In this document: positions 19,048 through 27,773 of the stretch, one piece after another
Layout of the letters: the number at the start of each line of letters is the position of its first letter
How positions within the stretch are numbered: position 1 is the first letter of the stretch
Source: Amycolatopsis sp. WQ 127309
Lineage (GTDB): Bacteria; Actinomycetota; Actinomycetes; Mycobacteriales; Pseudonocardiaceae
Reading direction: 5' to 3'
DNA: 64,000 nucleotides
Assembly: GCF_023023025.1 (NCBI RefSeq)
Contig: NZ_CP095481.1
Span: 2,356,001 to 2,420,000, forward strand
Notes under the pieces: generated by a model
Told to the model about the DNA's origin: nothing
What the model saw: the letters and a program-made list of their open reading frames with translations, nothing else
Databases searched by the model: none
Position numbers and translations under genes: made by a program

Positions 19048-20154
19048 GTGCGAATCCTCTTCTCGTGCCGCCCGGCGTACGGCCACCTCTTCCCCCTGCT
19101 GCCCTTGGCCGACGCGGCGAAAGCCGCCGGCCACGACGTCGTGTTCGGCACCGGTGAGGTCTTCCTCGCCACCGTGCGCGACCTCGGTTTCGAGGCCCAC
19201 CGCGCCGGCATCGCCATCAGCGACGCGGAAACCGAGGCCAAACGGCGGCACGGCGAGGACGCCGGCTTCGCCGAGCTCGGCATCACGATGTTCGGCGAGC
19301 TGCTGCCGGTGGCGCTGCTCGACGACCTGACACCGCTGCTCCCGCGGCTGCGCCCGCACCTCGTCGTCTACGAGCAGAGCGACGTCGGCGCCGGCGTGGC
19401 GGCCCGCCGCGCGGGGATCCCCGCCGTCTCCGTCGTGATCGGCCGGTCGATGCCGCCGGAGCTGCTGGCCCTCGCCACCGAACGGCTGGCCCCGCTCTGG
19501 GGCACGCTCCCCGCGGACGCCATGTTCGGCGACGCCTGCGTCGACGTCTGGCCCGACAGCGTCCGCGACCCGGGCACCGCGGGTGTGCCGAAGGTGTTCC
19601 GGATGCGCCCGACGCCGGTCGACCCCGACGTCCCGCTGCCGCCGCTGCCGGCCGACGGGTTCGTCTACCTGACGCTGGGCACCGTGGTTTTCGGCGCGAC
19701 GCAGGTGCTGCGCGGGGCGCTGCACGCGCTGGCCCGGCTGCCGGCCGACGTGCTGGTGGCGCTCGGCCCCGGTGACCCCGCGCTGCTGGGCGAGCTGCCG
19801 GACCGGGTTCGTGCCGCCGGGTTCGTGCCGCAGGCCGAGGTGCTGAAGCACGCGGGCCTGGTCGTGCACCACGGCGGTACGGGCACGGTGCTCGCCGCGC
19901 TCGCCGCCGGCCTGCCCCAGCTGGTGCTGCCGCAGGGCGCCGACCAGTTCGTCAACGCCGAGACGCTCACCGCCCTGGGCGCTGCGCAGTCCCTGGTGGG
20001 CGAAGCCGTGCGGATGGACGCGATCGAAGCCGCGGCCCGCGAGCTGCTGGCCGACCCGAAGCCGCGCGCCGTCGCCCAAGGCGTCGCCCGGGAGATCGCG
20101 GCCATGCCCGCGCCGGAGCAGGTGCTCGACGAGCTCGTCAGCTGGGCGGGTTGA
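19048..20154 (+). CDS. GT-B glycosyltransferase, UGT/MGT-like (GT1)
   Basis: 368 residues of the two-Rossmann GT-B fold. The N-terminal acceptor domain opens VRILFSCRPAYGHLFPLLPLADAAKAAGHDV. The C-terminal nucleotide-sugar domain has FVPQAEVLKHAGLVVHHGGTGTVLAALAAGLPQLVLPQGADQF, the GT1 donor signature with HHGGTGT. It resembles antibiotic/secondary metabolite glycosyltransferases, but no biosynthetic genes are adjacent. GTG 19048 lies six bases behind TACGCT; GTG 19045 is an alternative. It overlaps the opposing FAD protein gene by 17 bp. Confidence 0.88.
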   Translation: MRILFSCRPAYGHLFPLLPLADAAKAAGHDVVFGTGEVFLATVRDLGFEAHRAGIAISDAETEAKRRHGEDAGFAELGITMFGELLPVALLDDLTPLLPRLRPHLVVYEQSDVGAGVAARRAGIPAVSVVIGRSMPPELLALATERLAPLWGTLPADAMFGDACVDVWPDSVRDPGTAGVPKVFRMRPTPVDPDVPLPPLPADGFVYLTLGTVVFGATQVLRGALHALARLPADVLVALGPGDPALLGELPDRVRAAGFVPQAEVLKHAGLVVHHGGTGTVLAALAAGLPQLVLPQGADQFVNAETLTALGAAQSLVGEAVRMDAIEAAARELLADPKPRAVAQGVAREIAAMPAPEQVLDELVSWAG

Positions 20155-22030
20155 CCAGCGCCAGGATCTCGCGCGCCACCGCGTCGTTCTGCCGGAACGA
20201 CGACGCGTTCGTCCGCGGCCGGGTGAAGGCCGCCGCCGAGCGGGCGCTGGTGTGCGGGCCCACGGCGAAGCGGTGCGTGTGCGGGTGGCCCGCGCCGTCC
20301 AGGAGGCGGGAGTCCGAGACGCGCGTGTGGATCCGGCCCGACGGCAGGTGCACGCCGGTCTCCGGGTCCGCCACCGTCTCCTCCGCCAGCTGGCCCGTGT
20401 CACGCAGCTGCCGCAGCAGGACGTCCGCCGCGCGCGTCACGCTCGGGCCCGGCAGCCGCGCCTCGATCAACGTGCGCGACACGACCTCGCCCGGGTAGCT
20501 CGCCCCGGACGCCACGAAAACGCCGCGCTCGGCATCGGCCGTCACGCGCATTTCCGCGCCCGCGAACGAAACCACCCCGGCTTCGTGCAGCGCGAGCAGC
20601 TCCTCCAGCCGCCGCGGCGGCGGCCCGCTCGCGTAGTACGAGAAGAACCCGTGGAACCAGCCGTCCATATCGGACACTTGGGAGGCCGCGTTCAACCGTC
20701 GCTTTTGGACCAGTGCGGGCATCTGCCCGTACACCGAAAGCAGCGCCATGAACGCGCCGAGGTCGGCGCTGAACGTCTGGTCGGCGCGGCGAGACAGGTC
20801 GGCCTCGAGGTATTCGCGCAGCTCCTTGCCGAACTCCTCCGCCGTCCCGAACGCGCGGCCCGCCATCGGCCGGTCCAGCCGGTCGAGGTCGAGGCGGTCC
20901 TCCTCGGCGGGCACGGCCCGCGCGACGAGGTCCCGCATCCCCGGCGAATCCCAGGCCAGGTCGGCGAAGGCGTCGGCGAACACGGCGAAGTCCAGCCGCA
21001 CCCGGTCCGGGTGCCCGGAGAACAGCTCGCTGTAGTAGCCCCAGGCCAGCTCCTTCGCCACGCGCGGCCAGACGTCGGCGCGGAAGTCGAGCGCGCCCGG
21101 TGCCCCGGCCAGCTCGTCGATGGCGTAGGCGTCGAAGAACCTGGGCAGCCGCAACGGTTTCCCGCGCAGCCGGTAGCCGATCTTCGCGTGGTAGGGCACG
21201 CCGCGCCGCGAGCCGACGTGCAGCACCGGCTCGGCGCCGCTCGGGTGGTAGCGCAGGCCGCCGCCGTCGAGCTCCTCGAAGCGGCCGCCGCGGCCTTCGG
21301 TGAGCAGCAGCATCAGGTCGACGAACGCCAGGCCGAACCCGCGCACCAGCACGGTTTCCCCCGGTTCGACGGCGGAGTAGTCGACGTCGGCGGTGTAGCC
21401 GGCCGGGTAGTAGGCCAGCCCGTGGCGCCCGGCGAACGACGCCAGCTCGCGCTCCCGCTCGTCCGGTTCCGCGTCGAGGTGCCCGACCGTGAACACGACG
21501 GCGTCCGCGTGCAGTTCCGTTCCGTCGGAGAGCCGGACCAGCGAGCCGTCGACGTCCACCGCGCGCGCCGCGTGCTCGACGACGTCGATGCCGCCGGGCA
21601 GGTCGCCGAGGATCTTCCGGTACACCCAGGTCAGGTACGCGCTCTGCAGCCGCCGCGTCGGGAAGTGGAAGGCGTCCAGCGCGGTCAGCTCGGCGACGAC
21701 GTCCGCGGGCACCTCGGCCTCGAGCGAGCCGTCCCGCACCAGCCGCGCCCACTCCAGCAGCGCCGGCCCGGGCAGCACCGGGCCCGCCATCTTCACCGAG
21801 TCGTCGGTGAACATCGTGACGTCCTCGGGCATGGAGTTCATCCGCAGCAACGGCGACTGGTCGTAGCGCCACACGCGGCCCGGCCCGGGCGGGAAGGGAT
21901 CGATCAGGTGGACTTCGAGCCGCCGGCCGCCGAGCAGCTCGGCGGCGTTCGCGCCGAGCCGTTCGAGGACGCCGACCCCGCGGGGTCCGGCGCCCACGAC
22001 GGCGAGTGTGAACGGCACTGGATCGGCCAC
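20138..22030 (-). CDS. FAD/NAD(P)-binding protein (NAD_binding_9 family)
   Basis: A 630-residue flavoprotein-like enzyme. The N-terminus FTLAVVGAGPRGVGVLERLGANA is an FAD Rossmann motif with the GAGPRGxG variant of the PF13454 family, followed by VHLIDPFPPGPGRVWRYDQSPLLRMNS. A second dinucleotide segment is ADAVVFTVGHLDAEP. The remainder includes a long alpha-helical C-terminal half. Members are often found with amino-acid or natural-product metabolism, but no reaction is established. The GTG at 22030 is seven bases behind TAGCTT. It is a single gene, divergent from the LLM gene at 22156. Confidence 0.85.
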   Translation of the reverse strand: MADPVPFTLAVVGAGPRGVGVLERLGANAAELLGGRRLEVHLIDPFPPGPGRVWRYDQSPLLRMNSMPEDVTMFTDDSVKMAGPVLPGPALLEWARLVRDGSLEAEVPADVVAELTALDAFHFPTRRLQSAYLTWVYRKILGDLPGGIDVVEHAARAVDVDGSLVRLSDGTELHADAVVFTVGHLDAEPDERERELASFAGRHGLAYYPAGYTADVDYSAVEPGETVLVRGFGLAFVDLMLLLTEGRGGRFEELDGGGLRYHPSGAEPVLHVGSRRGVPYHAKIGYRLRGKPLRLPRFFDAYAIDELAGAPGALDFRADVWPRVAKELAWGYYSELFSGHPDRVRLDFAVFADAFADLAWDSPGMRDLVARAVPAEEDRLDLDRLDRPMAGRAFGTAEEFGKELREYLEADLSRRADQTFSADLGAFMALLSVYGQMPALVQKRRLNAASQVSDMDGWFHGFFSYYASGPPPRRLEELLALHEAGVVSFAGAEMRVTADAERGVFVASGASYPGEVVSRTLIEARLPGPSVTRAADVLLRQLRDTGQLAEETVADPETGVHLPSGRIHTRVSDSRLLDGAGHPHTHRFAVGPHTSARSAAAFTRPRTNASSFRQNDAVAREILALVNPPS

Positions 22031-22155
22031 GTGTTCGAAGCTACGCCGGGGTTCCCGCAGCAGCCTCGAGCCGTTCCACCCTGCGGACGTCGTTGCCGCC
22101 CGGGTGCGCCCAGGCGTAGCCGTTGGAGGGAGCGACGCGAGAGAAGGTGGACGTC

Positions 22156-23301
22156 ATGCCGGTGGAGTTCCTGGGCATCGGGGGCACGCACGACGGGTCG
22201 GAGACGCACGCCCGCTCGGGCGGGGTGTTCGACAAGGAGTACACGCTGCGCCTGGCCCGCGCGCACGAAGACTTCGGCTGGGACCGGGTGCTGTTCGCGT
22301 ACGGCTCGGGGTCGCCGGATCCCGCGCAGGCGGCCGCGTACGTCGCCACGAAGCTGGACAAGCTGCAGATCCTGCTCGCGCACCGGGCGAACGTCTCGTA
22401 CCCGACGTTCGCCGCGAAGACGTTCGCGACGCTCGACCGGATCTCCGACGGCCGGCTGACGGTGCACTTCATCACCGGCGGCAACGACCACGAGCAGCAG
22501 CGCGAGGGCGACTTCCTGACCAAGGACCAGCGCTACGGGCGCACCCGCGAGGCCATCCAGATCATCAAGAAGGCCTGGACGTCGACCGAGCCGTTCGACT
22601 TCGACGGCGAGTACTACCGCTTCGCCGACTACGTCAGCGACATCAAGCCGGTGCAGCAGCCGCGGCCGGGCGTGTCCTTCGGCGGGTCCTCGCCGGCCGC
22701 GTACGCCGCCGGTGGCGCCGAAGCCGACATCTTCTGCCTGTGGGGCGAGCCGCTGGCCCAGACCGCCGAGCAGATCGAGTCGGTCAAGGCGGCGGCGCTG
22801 GCGGCCGGCCGCACGGACGTGCCGCGCATCCAGGTCGCGTTCCGCCCGATCATCGCCCCGACGGAGGAGCTGGCCTGGGAGAAGGCCCACCGCACGGTCG
22901 GCGCGATCAAGGACCGCACCAAGGGCGGGCAGCCGCTGACCCGGCGGCACAAGCTGACCGAGCCGGAGAACACGGGCTCCCAGCGGCTCCTGGCGGTCGC
23001 GGCGCAGGGCGAGCGGTTCGACCGTGCTCTGTGGACGCCGACGGCGGCCGCGACGGGCGGCGCGGGCAACTCGAACGCGCTGGTCGGCACGCCGGAGACG
23101 GTCGCGCAGGCGTTGCTGGACTACTACGACCTCGGCGTCGAAATCCTGTCGGCCCGGGGCTACGACATGCTCGGCGACACGATCGACTTCGGCCGCTACG
23201 TCATTCCGATCGTCCGCGAAGAGGTCGCCAAGCGCGACGCGGCCCGGGCCGCCGGGACCACCCGGACCCCCGCGGAGGACGCCCTCGCCGTCGACGGCTG
23301 A
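22156..23301 (+). CDS. LLM-class flavin-dependent monooxygenase, SsuD-like
   Basis: 381 residues of the alkanesulfonate monooxygenase branch of the luciferase-like family. Segments include EDFGWDRVLFAYGSGSPDP, ILLAHRANVSYPTFAAKTFATLDRISDGRL, FITGGNDHEQQREGDF (typical of SsuD) and YYRFADYVSDIKPVQQP. SsuD uses FMNH2 and oxygen to release sulfite from alkanesulfonates; a nearby flavin reductase and sulfonate transporter are absent, so the substrate is unproven. ATG 22156 has GAGAAGG upstream. A terminator with a T-run follows. Confidence 0.9.
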   Translation: MPVEFLGIGGTHDGSETHARSGGVFDKEYTLRLARAHEDFGWDRVLFAYGSGSPDPAQAAAYVATKLDKLQILLAHRANVSYPTFAAKTFATLDRISDGRLTVHFITGGNDHEQQREGDFLTKDQRYGRTREAIQIIKKAWTSTEPFDFDGEYYRFADYVSDIKPVQQPRPGVSFGGSSPAAYAAGGAEADIFCLWGEPLAQTAEQIESVKAAALAAGRTDVPRIQVAFRPIIAPTEELAWEKAHRTVGAIKDRTKGGQPLTRRHKLTEPENTGSQRLLAVAAQGERFDRALWTPTAAATGGAGNSNALVGTPETVAQALLDYYDLGVEILSARGYDMLGDTIDFGRYVIPIVREEVAKRDAARAAGTTRTPAEDALAVDG

Positions 23302-23614
23302 GCCCGAGCCGCCCGATTCACTTCACCCGGTAGCCACCTCGCCCCGCGCGAGGTGGCTACTTTTGCCTCTGGTCCTGGGTCAACGGGTGAGGAATGATCC
23401 ATTGGTGACTCCTGAGCGATCGGGCAGACACGGCGGGCTATCGTCTGACACGTTCGGGAAAGCTTCGTCACACCTTCGATACCGGCGAAAGAACCTAGAG
23501 ATTCACCAACAGTCACGAGACACTGGCGGAGGTAACTCACGTCTCGTGATCGCCCCGTGACACGCCGGTGGTCAAGGGAGCGCAAAGGACTGGCACAAAG
23601 GGTCGGAGAAACGC
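23302..23614. other. 313-bp intergenic region: terminator plus leader of the MFS gene
   Basis: The first 60 bases hold the terminator of the LLM gene (23330-23364). The remainder, up to the MFS start at 23615, is unusually long and less GC-rich than coding sequence but shows no convincing gene, riboswitch fold or operator palindrome by eye. Confidence 0.5.
23330..23364 (+). terminator. Intrinsic terminator after the LLM gene
   Basis: Hairpin with arms GTAGCCACCTCG and CGAGGTGGCTAC (23330-23360), followed immediately by TTTT. It is the only hairpin in the window with a clear T-run, 28 bases after the LLM stop codon. Confidence 0.85.
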
Positions 23615-24874
23615 ATGGCAGCACCGCCGGATCGAGTCACGTTCCGCGAGGTGTTCGGAATCGCCGAGTTCCGGGCGCTGTGGCTCGCGGAACTGCTTTC
23701 GATCGCCGGTGACCAGCTGGCGAGAGTCGCGCTGTCGATCCTGGTGTTCACCGCCACCGGCTCCGCCACGCTGACCGGCCTGACCTACGCGCTGACCTTC
23801 GCGCCGTCGCTGCTCGGCGGGATCTTCCTGACCGGCCTCGCCGACCGCTTCTCCCGCCGCACCGTGATGGTCGTCGTCGACCTGCTGCGGGCCGGCCTGA
23901 TCGTGCTGGTCGCCCTCCCCGCGTTGCCCTTTTGGGTCGTCTGCGTGCTCGTCGGCGCCGTCTCGCTGCTGAACCCGCCGTTCAAGGCCGCCCAGCTCGC
24001 GCTGCTGCCGCAGGTGCTCGAAGGCGACCGGTTCGTGGTCGGCATGGGCGTGCGGAGCATGACGGTCCAGTCCGCGCAGCTGCTCGGCTTCGCCGGCGGC
24101 GGGGCGCTGCTGCTCGCGGTGGACCCGCACCTGGCGCTCGCCATCGACGCCGCCACGTTCCTGCTGTCCGCGGCCTTCGTCCGGTTCGGCGTCCAGGCCC
24201 GGCCGCCCGCCGCGAGCGCCGAGAAGCGGAAGTCGTTCTTCGCCATGATCAGCACCGGCGGCCGGGTGGCGTGGTCCAGCCCCGCGCTGCGGGCGCTCGT
24301 GCTGTTCACCTGGCTGATGGGCCTGCTGCCGGTCTACGAGGGCATCGCGGCGCCGTACGTCTCGGCGGCAGGCGGTGGCCCCGAGCTCGTCGGGCTCCTG
24401 CTGGCGGCCGACCCGGTGGGCAGCGTGATCGGCACGTTCGTCTTCACGCGCTGGGTGCCCGCCCAGGCCCGGCCGAAGCTGATCGCGCCGCTGTCGGCGC
24501 TGTGCGCCGTGCCGATGCTGGTGGGGTTCACCCAGCCCGGCACGCCGCTCTCGATCGTCCTCTTCGTCCTGTCGGGCGCGTTCGGCTCGGTGGCGCTGCT
24601 GCAGGCGACGGCGTCGTTGACGCTGGCGGTGCCGGACGAGAACCGCGCGCAGACGATGGGCCTGTCCAACACGGGGCTGACGACAATGCTGGGGGTGAGC
24701 CCGCTGATCGGCGGGCTGCTCACGGACCTGGTGGGTCCACAGACGACGGTCGGCATCTTCGGCGTGGCAGGAGTTGTGCTCACCCTCCCGCTGGCCGTGG
24801 CCTGGCACCGGTCGATGACCACGGGGACGACGTCCAGAGTCGACAACGAAGCCCCGCGCGCCGAGCACGCTTGA
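23615..24874 (+). CDS. MFS transporter (drug/multidrug efflux-like)
   Basis: 419 residues, 12 predicted membrane segments. It begins FREVFGIAEFRALWLAELLSIAGDQLARVALSILVF, the usual start of the actinobacterial macrolide/MefE-like MFS group, with the loop 2-3 motif ADRFSRRTVMVVVDLLR. The C-terminal half includes LLLAADPVGSVIGT and GLSNTGLTTMLGVSPLIGGLL. Probably an exporter driven by protons. No regulator or biosynthetic gene is adjacent, so the substrate is unknown. Confidence 0.85.
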   Translation: MAAPPDRVTFREVFGIAEFRALWLAELLSIAGDQLARVALSILVFTATGSATLTGLTYALTFAPSLLGGIFLTGLADRFSRRTVMVVVDLLRAGLIVLVALPALPFWVVCVLVGAVSLLNPPFKAAQLALLPQVLEGDRFVVGMGVRSMTVQSAQLLGFAGGGALLLAVDPHLALAIDAATFLLSAAFVRFGVQARPPAASAEKRKSFFAMISTGGRVAWSSPALRALVLFTWLMGLLPVYEGIAAPYVSAAGGGPELVGLLLAADPVGSVIGTFVFTRWVPAQARPKLIAPLSALCAVPMLVGFTQPGTPLSIVLFVLSGAFGSVALLQATASLTLAVPDENRAQTMGLSNTGLTTMLGVSPLIGGLLTDLVGPQTTVGIFGVAGVVLTLPLAVAWHRSMTTGTTSRVDNEAPRAEHA

Positions 24875-25080
24875 TCCTCGTGCCCCACGCGCGGGTCACT
24901 AGACCTCGCGACCTTGCGGTGCGCCTGGTTACTGGTCTCTGGTTCGCATCGCTGGTCACCCTTCATCCGGCGTCAGGAAAAAGGTACACACCGATTGCCC
25001 TTGTGGACAGGAGGCAAACGGGCTGAAACTGTCCGTGAGTGGGGTGTCACCGCACATCTACGCAATAGCTTGGGGGAAAA

Positions 25081-26361
25081 ATGGTCACATCGGGGGAACG
25101 ATCTGGACAAGACCGGGTATTTGGTGTTGCGGAGTGGGCGCTTTGGCGGCGGCCGCCGCGCTGGATCGCCCTCACATTGACCGCAATCACCGCGGCGCTG
25201 GCTTGGGGAGCCGCCGCCACGATCACGAACTCGGTCTCCCTTGACCAAATCGGTATGTTCGGCCTGCTGCTCGCACTGGCCGTCGCCCAGAACGAGATCA
25301 GCCGCCGGATCGAGCGCGCACGCCGCAGCTTGAGCGAGACCTCGCACGTCAACATGACGTCGGTCTGGCTCATCCCGGCCGGCCTGCTGCTGCCGGCGCA
25401 CCTGGTCGTCGCGCTGAGCGTGTCGCTCTACCTCAACATGGCGCTGCGCAGCTGGTCCGGCACGCGGCCGGGGCAGCCGCACCGGGTCGCCGCCAACGCC
25501 ACCACCGCCAGCCTCTCCGCGTGCACCGCCGGGCTCGCGATCCACGTGTCGCCGCAGCTCAGCGTGCTGACCGTGTGCGTCGCGGTCGCCGTTTACTTCG
25601 TCGTCAACGCCTTGCTCACCAGCGTCGGCCTCTACCTCGCCAACGAGGAGAACGCCACGATCGAGGGCTGCCTGGGGAACATGGACGACAACCTGCTGGA
25701 GCTGGCCACCCTGTGCGTCGGCGGCCTGCTGGTGATGGTGCTGACCGACGAGCCGCTGCTGTCGGTGCTGGTGATCCTGCCGCTGTACGTGCTGCAGCGC
25801 TCGATGCTGATCAAGCGGCTCGAAGAGCTCGCCACCACCGACCAGAAGACCCAGCTGCTCAACGCCACGACCTGGCAGGACGGCGCGCAGCGCGAAATCT
25901 CCCGCGCGGAGCGGGAGAAGGGCAGCTTCGGCGCCATGATGATCGACCTCGACCACTTCAAGCGGATCAACGACACCTACGGGCACCTAGCGGGGGACGA
26001 CGTGCTCAAGGCGGTCGCGGCCGTGGTCAAGCAGGAGACGCGGGCGCACGACCTGGTCGGCCGGTTCGGCGGCGAGGAGTTCGTCGCGCTGCTGCCGTCG
26101 ACGTCCAAAGAGGACGCGATCGTCACGGCGGAACGCATCCGGCAACGGGTCAGCGAGCTGATCATCAGCACCACGACCAACGAGGGCGAGGCGGTGGACA
26201 TCAAGCGGCAGACGGCGTCGATCGGCGTTGCCTGCTACCCACTCGACGGGGCGTCCATCGAGGAAGTGATGGCGTCCGCGGACGCCGCCGTCTACGCGGC
26301 GAAGGACGGCGGGCGCAACCGCGTCGTCGGGTCGCGGGAACTGACGATGGCCGCCGCTTAG
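25081..26361 (+). CDS. Membrane diguanylate cyclase (GGDEF domain)
   Basis: 426 residues. The N-terminal roughly 240 residues form about six membrane helices of a sensor-like region. The C-terminal GGDEF domain (about 260-420) has DHFKRINDTYGHLAGDDVL and the active-site motif RFGGEEFVALLP, an active GGEEF variant. RAHD five residues before it fits the RxxD inhibitory site, so c-di-GMP feedback is likely. It makes c-di-GMP from two GTP at the membrane. No EAL domain is present. ATG 25081 has GGGGGA upstream. It converges on the TetR gene. Confidence 0.92.
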   Translation: MVTSGERSGQDRVFGVAEWALWRRPPRWIALTLTAITAALAWGAAATITNSVSLDQIGMFGLLLALAVAQNEISRRIERARRSLSETSHVNMTSVWLIPAGLLLPAHLVVALSVSLYLNMALRSWSGTRPGQPHRVAANATTASLSACTAGLAIHVSPQLSVLTVCVAVAVYFVVNALLTSVGLYLANEENATIEGCLGNMDDNLLELATLCVGGLLVMVLTDEPLLSVLVILPLYVLQRSMLIKRLEELATTDQKTQLLNATTWQDGAQREISRAEREKGSFGAMMIDLDHFKRINDTYGHLAGDDVLKAVAAVVKQETRAHDLVGRFGGEEFVALLPSTSKEDAIVTAERIRQRVSELIISTTTNEGEAVDIKRQTASIGVACYPLDGASIEEVMASADAAVYAAKDGGRNRVVGSRELTMAAA

Positions 26362-26371
26362 CCGGCTTGGT

Positions 26372-27016
26372 TCAGCGCAGCCGTTCGATGACGTCGCTCG
26401 CCTTGGTCTGCAGGCGGGCGACGCCACCGACGGTGAACTCGGTCAGCAGGTCGATCAGGGCGTCCTGCGGCGGCGGCTCGCCATCCCAGGTCGCCTGGAC
26501 CAGTGACTCGGTCATCGCGAAGACGAGCGTGATGAGCGCGCGGTCGGCGCGGCCGGAGTCGATGCCGTGCGCGGCCCACCGCTTGGCGGTGGCGTCGGCG
26601 TAGACGACGGCCAGCCGCTCCCGCAGCCGCGTGAGCGCGGGGTCGCCCGCGCGTTCCGCCGCCCGGAGCACGCCGTAGGCCTCCGGGCTGTCGGCGACGA
26701 ACGTGACCATGGTGGCGTAGCTGGCCCGCGCCCACCCCCGCAGCCCGGTCTGCGGATCGGCCACCGACGCGCCGGCGATGGCCGTGAAGGCCCGCTCTTC
26801 GATCTCGGCCACGACCTCGGCGAAGAGCGCCGTCCGGTCGCCGAACTGTTCGTAGACGGCCTGGCGCGAGACGCCGGCCTCGCGCGCGATCTGCTCGATC
26901 GTCGCGCCCTGCATCCCGTGCTGCGCGACGACCTTCGCCGTCGCCTGCAGCACGCGGGCGCGCTGCTCCGCGACCGGGAGCTTCCGCGGCCGCCCGCGCG
27001 GAGCGGGGCTCGACAT
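26372..27016 (-). CDS. TetR family transcriptional regulator
   Basis: 214 residues. The N-terminal helix-turn-helix domain (about 15-62) reads RARVLQATAKVVAQHG, IEQIAREAGVSRQAVYEQFGDRTALFAEVV, a standard TetR DNA-binding unit. The all-helical ligand domain follows and is not specific enough to name an inducer. The start at ATG 27016 is chosen over 27094, which would begin inside the upstream hairpin. Its target is unknown; no transporter or enzyme is directly adjacent in the classic divergent arrangement. Confidence 0.92.
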   Translation of the reverse strand: MSSPAPRGRPRKLPVAEQRARVLQATAKVVAQHGMQGATIEQIAREAGVSRQAVYEQFGDRTALFAEVVAEIEERAFTAIAGASVADPQTGLRGWARASYATMVTFVADSPEAYGVLRAAERAGDPALTRLRERLAVVYADATAKRWAAHGIDSGRADRALITLVFAMTESLVQATWDGEPPPQDALIDLLTEFTVGGVARLQTKASDVIERLR

Positions 27017-27057
27017 GGTGACCCACCTCACTGGTTCTGCGGTCTGCCGCGGCCCGT

Positions 27058-27099
27058 CGTGAGTGGTCAGGGCGGTTGGAACCGCCCTGACCACTCACG
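27058..27099. terminator. Perfect 20-bp-arm hairpin
   Basis: Arms CGTGAGTGGTCAGGGCGGTT and AACCGCCCTGACCACTCACG with a two-base loop. It lies downstream of the DUF3151 gene and upstream of the TetR gene (both minus strand), so it probably terminates the former. There is no T-run. Confidence 0.75.
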
Positions 27100-27107
27100 A
27101 GGGTGGG

Positions 27108-27518
27108 TCACTTGAGGCCGGTGGCTTCCGCGGCGGCCGGGTCGGAGTCGGCGAGGAACGTCCGGCAGCGGTCGTACTCCTCGGTCTCGCCGATCTTGCC
27201 GGCGGCCTTGCCCAGCACGGCGAGGGCGCGCAGGAAGCCCTGGTTCGGGCGGTGCGTCCACGGCACCGGGCCGAAGCCCTTCCAGCCCGCGCGGCGCAGC
27301 TGGTCGAGGCCGCGGTGGTAGCCGGTGCGCGCGTAGGCGTAGGCGGCGACGGTCTCCCCCGACTCGAAGGCCTTCTCGGCCAGCGACGCCCACGCCTCGC
27401 TGTAGTAGGGGTGTTCGGCCGCGACGGTCGCCGGGTCGTTCCCGGCGTCGAGCGCGGCCTGGGCGGCGGTGTGCTCGGGCAGCAGCGTCGGCTCGGGGCC
27501 GAGCAGGTTGTGCGTCAT
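27108..27518 (-). CDS. DUF3151 domain-containing protein
   Basis: 136 residues, soluble. It begins MTHNLLGPEPTLLPEH and continues HPYYSEAWASLAEKAFE, AYAYARTGYHRGLDQLRRAGWKGFGPVPWTHRPNQGFLRAL, which is the DUF3151 signature found across actinobacteria, often beside fba. Here fba lies about 2.2 kb away on the same strand. The helical repeats recall a TPR-like array, and it might be a protein-interaction module. Function is unknown. Confidence 0.88.
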   Translation of the reverse strand: MTHNLLGPEPTLLPEHTAAQAALDAGNDPATVAAEHPYYSEAWASLAEKAFESGETVAAYAYARTGYHRGLDQLRRAGWKGFGPVPWTHRPNQGFLRALAVLGKAAGKIGETEEYDRCRTFLADSDPAAAEATGLK

Positions 27519-27559
27519 GCGCCCATTCTGCTCACGCCCGCGGGTCCGGGGCTGGTGGG

Positions 27560-27646
27560 TCAGAAGAACAGGCCCGCGAGAACCCCGCCGCCGGCCAGCA
27601 CCAGCGCGCCGATCAGGACCGCGGCCACAACTCGTTTCGGCATCAT
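27560..27646 (-). CDS. Possible small single-pass membrane protein (28 aa)
   Basis: A short open frame encodes a basic start (MMPKR) followed by a hydrophobic helix VVAAVLIGALVLAGGGVLAGLFF and a stop. The charge pattern and length fit a tiny membrane-inserted peptide with the C-terminus outside or in the membrane. There is no strong ribosome-binding site and no named family, so it may be fortuitous. It lies between DUF3151 and the membrane protein at 27774. Confidence 0.4.
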   Translation of the reverse strand: MMPKRVVAAVLIGALVLAGGGVLAGLFF

Positions 27647-27773
27647 GGCGGCACACCCTGCCAAGCCCCGCTGGGTGAAAGCAAATCGTCCACCCGTAGG
27701 GGTGAACCCCGATTTTGGCGTCGTTTGCCACTGTCTTGGCCCGCTCGTGACCACGACCGGCCATGATGTCCGC

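Noticed and set aside
23370..23610. Possible riboswitch or leader RNA upstream of the MFS gene
   Set aside because: No recognisable conserved riboswitch core could be seen by eye; a covariance-model search would be needed.
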